Part shown: positions 1 to 5,277 of the stretch, piece after piece | Layout of the letters: every line of letters starts with the position of its first letter | Numbering within the stretch: position 1 is the stretch's first letter | NCBI GenBank assembly: GCA_964568955.1 | Contig: CAZMSM010000094.1 | Span: 1-6,163 of the forward strand | Direction of reading: 5' to 3' | Origin: UBA1447 sp964568955 | GTDB lineage: Bacteria > Bacillota > Clostridia > Oscillospirales > Acutalibacteraceae | DNA: 6,163 bases | The notes under the pieces: generated by a model | What the model saw: only the letters and a program-made list of their open reading frames with translations | What the model was told of the DNA's origin: nothing | Database searches by the model: none | Program-made: the position numbers and the translations under genes

Positions 1-875
1 TCGGCGCAAACGGTTTCCTGGGTTCCTACCTACTAAAATCAATCCTCGAAAACACATCCGACCAAATTCTCGCAGTCGCTCGTTCGACCCAAGGCAAGCT
101 CGTAAGCGACAGAGTTCTTTGGTTTGAATGCGACATAACAAAACCCGAGCAGGTGGATGCCCTTGCAAAAAAAATCGGACAAAATGAGCCATGTAAGTTT
201 ATTGACCTGGCCTTTTGGCATAACATTGACAGCGTTGCCCAAAACCCCAAAGACTCCTGGCATACCAATATCACCTCGCTGGCCTATTTGCTAAACAGGG
301 TTCATAACCTTGCGTGTTTCTTTTTTGCGTCCACCGACTGTGTCTATGGCGAAGGAAGAGCAGATTACCGTTTTAAGGAAAGTGACCCGCTGAACCCCGT
401 CAGCCTTTACGGTCGGCACAAGGCGGCGGCAGAATGCCTTGTGCGCGCAAAAGGTTACCATGCTTTAAGGTTACCCTATATGTTCGGACCGAGTCTTTCG
501 CCCGACAGAAAACATTTTTATGATATCATTACCGCAGACCTCAAACAACATAAAAAGGTTGATCTGTTCTATGACTCCATGCGCAGTGCGCTTGATTTTG
601 AAACCGTTGCCAACGTGTTTGTAAAACTGGCGGAGAACTTTAGTCGAATTGCTCTGCCGCACACGCTAAACCTCTGCGGTGACGACAGCCTTTCGAAATA
701 TGACCTGGGTGTGATGCTGGCAAAAAAACTCGACTTGCCCGCCGAACTTATCCTTGCATCTTCATGCCTAAATTTTAAAACCGCACCCGATGCCAAGCGC
801 GCCCTCAACGGCTTAATGGATAACACTCTTTTAAAAAGCACACTCGGTATTCAGGAATTAAAAATGAAAATCTAG
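1..875 (+). CDS. NAD(P)-dependent extended-SDR sugar reductase/epimerase, RmlD-like (5' partial)
   Basis: The frame is open from the window edge (first whole codon at 3) to TAG at 873-875, giving 290 residues. It begins directly with the Rossmann nucleotide-binding motif GANGFLG (GxxGxxG), so only about 7-10 N-terminal residues should be missing and the full protein would be about 300 residues, normal for the family. The active site is visible: STDCVYG (330-350) supplies the Ser/Thr, and YGRHK (Tyr codon 408, Lys codon 420) is the YxxxK pair. The STDxVYG form resembles dTDP-4-dehydrorhamnose reductase (RmlD) more than 4,6-dehydratases, which normally carry Thr-Asp-Glu; here the Glu position is Cys. 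By family, such enzymes reduce or epimerise the 4-keto group of a cytosolic NDP-sugar. The operon context suggests an NDP-heptose derivative, but the substrate cannot be read from the sequence. The next gene starts 22 nt downstream. The family is sure; the reaction is not. Confidence 0.85.
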   Translation, partial: GANGFLGSYLLKSILENTSDQILAVARSTQGKLVSDRVLWFECDITKPEQVDALAKKIGQNEPCKFIDLAFWHNIDSVAQNPKDSWHTNITSLAYLLNRVHNLACFFFASTDCVYGEGRADYRFKESDPLNPVSLYGRHKAAAECLVRAKGYHALRLPYMFGPSLSPDRKHFYDIITADLKQHKKVDLFYDSMRSALDFETVANVFVKLAENFSRIALPHTLNLCGDDSLSKYDLGVMLAKKLDLPAELILASSCLNFKTAPDAKRALNGLMDNTLLKSTLGIQELKMKI

Positions 876-884
876 ACACCTTTC

Positions 885-890
885 AAGGAG
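885..890 (+). promoter_or_regulatory. Ribosome binding site deciding a TTG start
   Basis: AAGGAG lies 7 nt upstream of the TTG at 898. This supports TTG over the in-frame ATG at 913, which would remove the first beta strand (KTVIM) in front of the AGGKGTR nucleotide-binding loop. Confidence 0.8.
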
Positions 891-897
891 ATTTATT

Positions 898-2193
898 TTG
901 AAGACAGTTATTATGGCCGGCGGTAAAGGCACTCGCATTTCTCCCGTATCCGTCGAAATCCCAAAATCAATGCTCCCCATTGCAGGCAAGCCTGTGCTTG
1001 AGCATCAACTGGAGTGCCTTGCAGGTCAAGGGTATCGAGATATCGTGATTGTAACAGGCCACCTTGGGGAAGCGATACACGAATACTTTGGCAACGGCAG
1101 TCGTTTTGGCGTTAGTATCGAATACTATCATGAGGAAAAGCCCCTGGGAACTGCCGGGAGCCTTGTAGCGTTGAAAGACCGGCTGACGGAAGATTTCCTC
1201 CTGATTAACGGTGATTTGCTTTTTGATGTCGATTTAAAACGCTTTGAAGCATTTCACCACAGCAAAAAAGCGCTTGCTACGCTTTTCACGCACCCCAATG
1301 ACCACCCTTTTGACAGTGAGCTGATCATTGCCGACAAGGATTCAAGAATAACCGGTTGGCTTGGGCGGGCAAATCGGGAAGACGCTTATAAAAATCTTGT
1401 CAATGCCGGAATTCATATGATATCCCCCGAGCTTTTATCCGAAAAAGAAAAGGTCGGCAAGCTCAATTTAGATCGAGACCTTTTAACCCCGTCGCTGCCC
1501 ACGGGTAAAATTTTCTCTTATAACTCGCCCGAATATGTTAAGGATATGGGGACACCGAAACGGTATGAAGAAGTTTGCAACGACTATTGCTCGGGAAAAG
1601 TCGTTGCCCGAAACCTGCGCAACAAACAAAAGGCCATTTTTCTGGACAGAGACGGGACCATAAACGAGTACAAAGGCTTGGTAACAAAACCGGAATACTT
1701 AAACCTGATTGAAGGAAGTGCCCAGGCTATTGCTAAAATCAACCGCAGCGGTTATCTTGCTATCCTCATCACCAATCAGCCTGTCATTGCACGCGGAATC
1801 TGCTCTTTGGCGGGGCTTGAACAAATTCACAACCGCCTCGAATTCCTGCTTGGTGAACAAGGGGCGTATCTGGATGCGATTTATTTTTGTCCCCACCACC
1901 CCGATAAAGGCTTTGAAGGCGAGCGGGTTGAATATAAAATCGACTGTTCTTGCAGAAAGCCAAAACCCGGCATGCTTTTACAAGCGGCCCGGGACTTTAA
2001 CGTTGATTTAGAGCAGTCCTACATGGTAGGGGACGATGTCAAAGACATGCTTGCAGGGCAAGCGGCCGGGTGCCAAACCGCATTTTTACTCAGTGGAAAG
2101 CCGGCTCACGAACCTACCCCTTCACCGGTTTACAAAAACCTGTCTGAGTTTGTTGAAAATATTATGAAGCTTGAAGGAAGAATAACATGTTAA
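898..2193 (+). CDS. hddC-gmhB: Fused sugar-1-phosphate nucleotidyltransferase (HddC-type) and heptose-1,7-bisphosphate 7-phosphatase (GmhB-type)
   Basis: This 431-residue protein has two enzymes in one chain. Residues 1 to about 235 form a nucleotidyltransferase domain: AGGKGTR at 7-13, PKSMLP at 22-27, KPLGTAGSL at 81-89, metal-binding NGD at 104-106 and KDMGTPKRY at 215-223. Residues about 245-400 form a HAD-IIIA phosphatase: DRDGT at 250-254 (Asp250 nucleophile, Asp252 acid/base), TNQ at 292-294, a GmhB-like zinc site (Cys331, His333, Cys350, Cys352), then RKPKPGM and GDD at 378-380. By family, GmhB removes the 7-phosphate of D-glycero-D-manno-heptose 1,7-bisphosphate, and HddC then makes the NDP-heptose, so the fusion joins consecutive cytosolic steps. 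The next gene, an HddA-type kinase, would make the bisphosphate; it starts inside this stop codon region (7-nt overlap). The nucleotide (GTP by analogy, possibly CTP) and the anomer cannot be read from sequence. A histidinol-phosphate phosphatase role for the HAD domain is less likely given the context. Confidence 0.88.
   Translation: MKTVIMAGGKGTRISPVSVEIPKSMLPIAGKPVLEHQLECLAGQGYRDIVIVTGHLGEAIHEYFGNGSRFGVSIEYYHEEKPLGTAGSLVALKDRLTEDFLLINGDLLFDVDLKRFEAFHHSKKALATLFTHPNDHPFDSELIIADKDSRITGWLGRANREDAYKNLVNAGIHMISPELLSEKEKVGKLNLDRDLLTPSLPTGKIFSYNSPEYVKDMGTPKRYEEVCNDYCSGKVVARNLRNKQKAIFLDRDGTINEYKGLVTKPEYLNLIEGSAQAIAKINRSGYLAILITNQPVIARGICSLAGLEQIHNRLEFLLGEQGAYLDAIYFCPHHPDKGFEGERVEYKIDCSCRKPKPGMLLQAARDFNVDLEQSYMVGDDVKDMLAGQAAGCQTAFLLSGKPAHEPTPSPVYKNLSEFVENIMKLEGRITC
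2173..2180 (+). promoter_or_regulatory. Ribosome binding site inside the upstream gene
   Basis: GAAGGAAG sits 6 nt before the ATG at 2187, inside the last codons of the fused enzyme. It supports this start despite the 7-nt overlap and suggests translational coupling. Confidence 0.65.
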
Positions 2194-3095
2194 TCTCCAG
2201 AACTCCTTTCAGAATATCCTTTTTGGGCGGCGGTACGGACTTTGAACCGTATTTCAAAGAATACGGCGGCAGTGTACTGTCGACGACGATAGATAAGTTT
2301 TGTTATATCACCATTCGGCAAATGCCGACCCTGTTTGAATATAGAAATCAGCTGACCTATTCAAAAATCGAACGATTCAATGACCCGGACGAGGTGGAGC
2401 ACCCCGTGGTTCGCGAAGCGATGAAATACTTAAAAACCGACCGTATTCAGATTTCTTATGATGCCGACCTGCCGGCACGTGCCGGACTGGGCGCAAGCTC
2501 CTCCTTTTCGGTAGGTTTACTCAACGGCCTGCACCGTTTCAAAAACGAAAAACTCGACAAAATGTCTTTGGCCAAAGAGTCTATATTCTTAGAGCATGAG
2601 CTTTGNNNNNNNNNNNNNNNNNNNNNNNNNNNNNNNNNNNNNNNNNNNNNNNNNNNNNNNNNNNNNNNNNNNNNNNNNNNNNNNNNNNNNNNNNNNNNNN
2701 NNNNNCACGAGATGAAGGCACTCGTGGACGAAGGGGAAAAGATATTGACCGGTAGCGGCAACTTAAAAGATTTTGGCGAGTTACTCAATGTAACTTGGAA
2801 GCTGAAACGCACCCTGTCCGGCAAAATTGCAACCGATTTTGTGGACAACGCCTATGCCCGTGCTATGGGAGCTGGAGCCGTTGGCGGCAAACTACTGGGT
2901 GCCGGCGGCGGTGGATTTATGCTGTTTTATGTGGAGCCGGATAAGCGAGAGAGCGTAAAAACTGCGCTGTCTGAACTCTTGCATGTCCCCTTCCGTTTTG
3001 AAGATGAAGGCACAACAATCATTTACAAAGGGGAAAAAGAGGAGAAAAAGGGGAAAGAGGAAAAAGAGGCAAAGGGGGAAGCCGAAGATGAGTAA
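2187..3095 (+). CDS. hddA: D-glycero-D-manno-heptose 7-phosphate kinase-like GHMP kinase (interrupted by assembly gap)
   Basis: The GHMP-kinase fold shows all its signatures outside the gap: RTPFRISFLGGGTD (residues 5-18), the ATP-binding loop LPARAGLGASSS (95-106) and C-terminal KLLGAGGGGF (235-244, nominal numbering). The product would phosphorylate heptose 7-phosphate at C1 using ATP in the cytosol, feeding the phosphatase half of the preceding protein. HddA relatives are about 340 residues and end near the motif seen here as VPFRFEDEGTTIIY (267-280). This protein continues with a 22-residue Lys/Glu tail (281-302) encoded by a polypurine repeat. A run of 100 N removes nominal residues 140-173, which is where the family carries its central GG.QDQ segment. 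Frames agree on both sides of the N run, but the true missing stretch is probably longer. Other GHMP sugar kinases (for example fucokinase-like) are possible; the adjacent GmhB/HddC domains favour HddA. Confidence 0.85.
   Translation: MLISRTPFRISFLGGGTDFEPYFKEYGGSVLSTTIDKFCYITIRQMPTLFEYRNQLTYSKIERFNDPDEVEHPVVREAMKYLKTDRIQISYDADLPARAGLGASSSFSVGLLNGLHRFKNEKLDKMSLAKESIFLEHELXXXXXXXXXXXXXXXXXXXXXXXXXXXXXXXXXXHEMKALVDEGEKILTGSGNLKDFGELLNVTWKLKRTLSGKIATDFVDNAYARAMGAGAVGGKLLGAGGGGFMLFYVEPDKRESVKTALSELLHVPFRFEDEGTTIIYKGEKEEKKGKEEKEAKGEAEDE
2606..2705. other. Assembly gap (100 N) inside the GHMP kinase gene
   Basis: There are exactly 100 unresolved bases. The kinase frame is the same on both sides, so the gene is probably intact in the organism. 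The round number suggests a placeholder, not a measured length. Confidence 0.98.
3027..3081 (+). repeat. Polypurine imperfect direct repeat encoding a Lys/Glu tail
   Basis: Positions 3027-3069 are 43 uninterrupted purines; after a single C at 3070 the purines resume through 3081. AAAGGGG recurs at 3027, 3047 and 3071 (spacings 20 and 24), and AAAAAGAGG occurs exactly at 3034 and 3061. The tract encodes the charged tail of the kinase, and its last copy forms the ribosome binding site of the next gene. Replication slippage around a ribosome-binding-site-like unit is a reasonable inference for its origin. Confidence 0.7.
3074..3081 (+). promoter_or_regulatory. Ribosome binding site deciding the ATG at 3088
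   Basis: GGGGGAAG lies 6 nt before the ATG at 3088, within the end of the kinase gene. It favours 3088 over the in-frame ATG at 2983, which would add about 35 basic, non-homologous residues before the Rossmann motif. Confidence 0.65.
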
Positions 3096-4023
3096 TATTC
3101 TGATCACAGGTGGTGCCGGCTATATCGGGTCCGTGTTGGTTCCTACCCTACTCGCAAAAGGTCACCGGGTCACTGTTTTAGATAACTTCTACTTCAACCA
3201 GCTGACGCTCATGGACTGCTGCCCAAACCCTAACTTCACTATCATCCGCGGCGATGCAAGGGATGAGGAAACGATGAAGGCCGCGATCAAAAACATGGAC
3301 TATATTCTGCCCTTGGCCGCCCTTGTGGGTTTTCCCCTGTGTGATGCCGATAAAACTGCGGCTCAAACAACGAATTTAGACGCCATTGAAATGCTTTTAA
3401 GAATCAGAAAAAAAGAGCAACGAATGATTTACCCCTGTACAAACAGCGGCTACGGAACGGGCGACGGTGATAATTTCTGCACAGAGGCAACACCGATGAA
3501 CCCGATTTCGCTTTACGGCATCACCAAAGTACAAGCGGAAAAAGCGGTGCTCGATGCAGGCAACTCCCTAACCTTTCGCTTTGCCACGCTTTTTGGCGCA
3601 TCCCCTCGTATGAGAATAGATTTGCTTTTGAACGATTTTGTCTACCGTGCCGTCTATGACCGTACAGCCGTCATTTTTGAAGGCAATTTTAAACGGAATT
3701 TCATCCACATCCGCGATGTGGTCGGCGCCTTTATTTTTGCAATTGATAACTTTGAAAAGATGAAAGGCCTGCCATACAACTGCGGCCTGTCCACTGCCAA
3801 TATATCCAAACTTGAACTGTGCGCAAAAATCAAAGAACACATCCCGTCTTTCGTATACCTCGAAGCCCCCATCGGCACCGACCCCGATAAGCGGGATTAC
3901 ATCGTCTCAAACGCGCGGCTGGAAGCAAGGGGTTGGGAGGCACAATACTCGCTGGACGACGGCATAGAAGAGCTTAAAAAGGTATTCACTATCCTGAAGA
4001 ATAAAATGTATTCCAATATATAG
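3088..4023 (+). CDS. NAD(P)-dependent extended-SDR epimerase/dehydratase of an NDP-sugar
   Basis: From the ATG at 3088 the protein has 311 residues, usual for the family, and its start overlaps the kinase stop by 8 nt. It opens with a Rossmann motif, MSNILITGGAGYIGS (GxxGxxG at 8-14), with an acidic Asp32 at the end of the second beta strand, typical of NAD preference. The catalytic pair is YGITK (Tyr143, Lys147). FIHIRDVVGAF further on is the usual extended-SDR C-terminal signature. The Ser/Thr loop reads CTNSGYG (117-123) in place of STxxVYG, without the Asp-Glu pair of canonical 4,6-dehydratases, so an epimerase or another keto-sugar reaction is favoured over simple dehydration. The position directly behind heptose-nucleotide synthesis genes implies it acts on an NDP-heptose or its keto derivative in the cytosol. 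The family assignment is firm; the reaction and substrate are inferred. Confidence 0.87.
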   Translation: MSNILITGGAGYIGSVLVPTLLAKGHRVTVLDNFYFNQLTLMDCCPNPNFTIIRGDARDEETMKAAIKNMDYILPLAALVGFPLCDADKTAAQTTNLDAIEMLLRIRKKEQRMIYPCTNSGYGTGDGDNFCTEATPMNPISLYGITKVQAEKAVLDAGNSLTFRFATLFGASPRMRIDLLLNDFVYRAVYDRTAVIFEGNFKRNFIHIRDVVGAFIFAIDNFEKMKGLPYNCGLSTANISKLELCAKIKEHIPSFVYLEAPIGTDPDKRDYIVSNARLEARGWEAQYSLDDGIEELKKVFTILKNKMYSNI

Positions 4024-4047
4024 CGACAACCGGCGAGAACCAAACGC

Positions 4048-4055
4048 AGGAGGTG
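4048..4055 (+). promoter_or_regulatory. Strong ribosome binding site of the cupin gene
   Basis: AGGAGGTG is a near-perfect anti-16S complement, with its AGGAGG core 6 nt before the ATG at 4060. It fixes this start. It lies in the only sizeable gap inside the operon apart from 876-897. Confidence 0.85.
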
Positions 4056-4059
4056 CAAA

Positions 4060-4416
4060 ATGATTGAGATACTAACGCCCGACTTTGAATTTATAGATGA
4101 GCGCGGCAAGCTGACACAACTCGTAGGCGACGGCTACAAGCAGATTAATGTCGTGCATTCAAAGGCCGGTACTTTTCGCGGAGGACACTGCCACAAGCTC
4201 AATAAAGAAGCTTTTTATATCATCGAAGGCAGTTTTGAACTGACGGCGAGAAAAGACGGTATCGAAGAAAAATACACCTTCCACGCCGGCGATATGTTTG
4301 CGATTGAAGCAGAGGTTTACCACGATTTTCATTATTTGACTGACACGATTCTCGTGGGCATGTACGACAAGGGCATTGAACTTGAAAACGGGACAAAGGA
4401 TATTATCGCCGAATAA
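4060..4416 (+). CDS. Small single-domain cupin, possible NDP-sugar ketoisomerase/epimerase
   Basis: The 118-residue protein is a single cupin barrel. The first cupin motif is clear: GGHCHKLNKEAFYIIEG, with likely metal ligands His43, His45 and Glu50. The second motif follows as GDMFAIEAEVYHDF with His88. The RGGHCHK stretch recalls sugar 3,4-ketoisomerases of the FdtA/WxcM type (RGxHAHK), although those usually have Gln where this protein has Glu50. At 118 residues it is much shorter than RmlC 3,5-epimerases (about 180). It lies 36 nt after the SDR gene and is the last gene before the terminator, so it probably belongs to the same transcript. A role in shifting or epimerising the keto group of an NDP-heptose is inferred from context; a non-catalytic sugar-binding cupin remains possible. 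Confidence 0.78.
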   Translation: MIEILTPDFEFIDERGKLTQLVGDGYKQINVVHSKAGTFRGGHCHKLNKEAFYIIEGSFELTARKDGIEEKYTFHAGDMFAIEAEVYHDFHYLTDTILVGMYDKGIELENGTKDIIAE

Positions 4417-4433
4417 AAACCTGTTTTTTCTCA

Positions 4434-4477
4434 TAACATTGAAAAACGCCCGGAATTCCGGGCGTTTTTCAATGTTA
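4434..4477. terminator. Bidirectional intrinsic terminator in a perfect 44-bp palindrome
   Basis: Every base from 4434 to 4477 pairs with its mirror base, giving two 22-nt arms around an AATT centre (EcoRI site GAATTC at the middle). The core is CGCCCGG-AATT-CCGGGCG (4447-4464), flanked by A5 (4442-4446) and T5 (4465-4469), so each strand sees a GC hairpin followed by a U tract. It sits between two convergent genes (stops at 4416 and 4486), the expected place for a shared terminator. The additional 8 paired bases outside the A/T tracts are more than a terminator needs. Confidence 0.92.
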
Positions 4478-4483
4478 ACTTCT

Positions 4484-4908
4484 TCATTTAAATGTCCAAA
4501 ACCGGTTGAGGAAAAAATTTATCGGAATGGTTACGAAGAGAATGAGTATCGGGGCAATCGTTGCCGGAACTTCGAAAAAGTCAACCAAAATGTATAGAAA
4601 CACCGTCCCGACTACAAAAGCAATGCCGTACGATGCGTACGCTTTGATCAACGGTTTCACATGACCTTTTTCCTTTTTGCTAAAAACAAACTTGTTGTTT
4701 AACCAATAGGTGAACAAAACACTCACGAGAAAGCATAGGGCGTATGCTGCGATATACAAGTCTTCCCTAATCAAAACAATCGGCCAGTAAATTGCCAAGG
4801 ACAGCAATGTGCCGGCAAACCCGACAAAACCATACTTGATGATTTGTTTTATCCAGTCAAGCAAAACGGTTTTATTGTCGCTAATAAATATCCTCAGTGG
4901 TTTCAACC
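4484..4908 (-). CDS. GtrA-family membrane protein (5' end lost in gap)
   Basis: On the minus strand 140 codons run from the gap edge to TGA at 4486-4484. The protein is very hydrophobic with four probable membrane helices (about residues 21-45, 50-72, 88-110 and 113-133). It shows the GtrA pattern: IIKYGFVGFAGTLLSL near the start, YWLNNKFVFSKKEK after the second helix, and a C-terminal NFFLNRFWTFK. GtrA proteins are thought to help move or present lipid-linked sugars at the cytoplasmic membrane, in surface polysaccharide or teichoic-acid modification. The usual length is 120-150 residues, so the domain is essentially complete and only the start is hidden. A larger protein with GtrA as its C-terminal domain (for example fused to a family 2 glycosyltransferase) cannot be excluded. 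It reads against the heptose operon and shares its terminator. Confidence 0.85.
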
Positions 4909-5008
4909 NNNNNNNNNNNNNNNNNNNNNNNNNNNNNNNNNNNNNNNNNNNNNNNNNNNNNNNNNNNNNNNNNNNNNNNNNNNNNNNNNNNNNNNNNNNN
5001 NNNNNNNN
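4909..5008. other. Assembly gap (100 N) between two minus-strand genes
   Basis: There are exactly 100 unresolved bases. The left flank encodes a GtrA protein and the right flank encodes a lysoplasmalogenase-like N-terminus in a different nominal frame. The gap therefore hides the end of one gene and the start of another and must be longer than 100 bases if the join is correct. Confidence 0.97.
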
Positions 5009-5223
5009 AATACGAGTCCCACTATCATCAAAAAAGCAAAGCCGGATGTATTGCCGGCAATTTGGACAGCCAAAAAACCGACTGAAAGGAACAAGGCCGT
5101 GCAAACCATCTTGAGTGCCAACGATTTTTTTGTTTTGTTTGGCCACATGGCTTTTAAAAACAAAGGGACAAACACAAATTCAAGCGTAATTGCAAGCACA
5201 AGCAATATTTTATAAATTAACAA
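5009..5223 (-). CDS. Lysoplasmalogenase-like membrane protein, YhhN/TMEM86 family (3' end lost in gap)
   Basis: Only the first 71 residues are visible, starting at TTG 5223-5221 and running into the gap. There are two clear membrane helices (about residues 4-24 and 36-57) joined by a basic loop (KAMWPNKTKKS), and a third begins at GFAFLMIVGLV. The pattern of a Lys-rich loop, an LALKM helix and then a hydrophobic FLMIVGLV stretch resembles the start of Firmicutes YhhN proteins, which hydrolyse the vinyl-ether bond of lysoplasmalogens; plasmalogens are found in anaerobes such as clostridia. The family is about 210-230 residues, so about 150 residues would be hidden. The conserved acidic catalytic residues expected later in the chain cannot be checked. 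It starts 54 nt after the serine hydrolase stop and is probably cotranscribed with it. Confidence 0.6.
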
Positions 5224-5231
5224 TTCAGCAA

Positions 5232-5235
5232 CTCC
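5232..5235 (-). promoter_or_regulatory. Ribosome binding site supporting a TTG start
   Basis: On the minus strand GGAG lies 8 nt before the TTG at 5223. The only nearby ATG (complement of 5236-5238) runs into a stop after six codons, so TTG is the best start. Confidence 0.55.
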
Positions 5236-5277
5236 ATCTTTTTATCATTTGTCAACGCCTCCGGTCAGTCTTGTCTG

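Noticed and set aside
1709..2011. A 100-residue plus-strand frame inside the fused enzyme
   Set aside because: It is an out-of-frame shadow of the phosphatase domain, which has intact catalytic and zinc motifs in the other frame.
2983..3087. In-frame upstream ATG that would extend the second SDR by 35 residues
   Set aside because: The extension is a Lys/Arg-rich reading of the polypurine tract, comes before a normal SDR N-terminus, and has a weaker start context than the ATG at 3088.
2892..3107. Minus-strand hydrophobic small protein (Phe/Leu-rich)
   Set aside because: Its hydrophobicity comes entirely from reading the polypurine tract on the opposite strand; no ribosome binding site or family signal is visible.
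4434..4477. Palindrome as a mobile-element end, REP-like element or recombination site
   Set aside because: There is no second copy, target duplication or transposase in the window, while its position between convergent stops and its A/T tracts fit a terminator.
4376..4597. Plus-strand frame through the intergenic region and the end of the GtrA gene
   Set aside because: It crosses the terminator palindrome, has no ribosome binding site or family similarity, and is antisense to GtrA.
4484..5146. A 220-residue minus-strand frame spanning the second N run
   Set aside because: Its residues right of the gap (MAKQNKKIVGTQDG...) have no membrane or family character and are the wrong frame of the lysoplasmalogenase-like gene; only the GtrA part left of the gap is real.
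5250..5255. TTGACA on the minus strand as a -35 box for the lysoplasmalogenase-like gene
   Set aside because: No -10-like hexamer lies at the right spacing (the 17-nt position reads GTTGCT), and the gene is close behind the serine hydrolase in the same direction.
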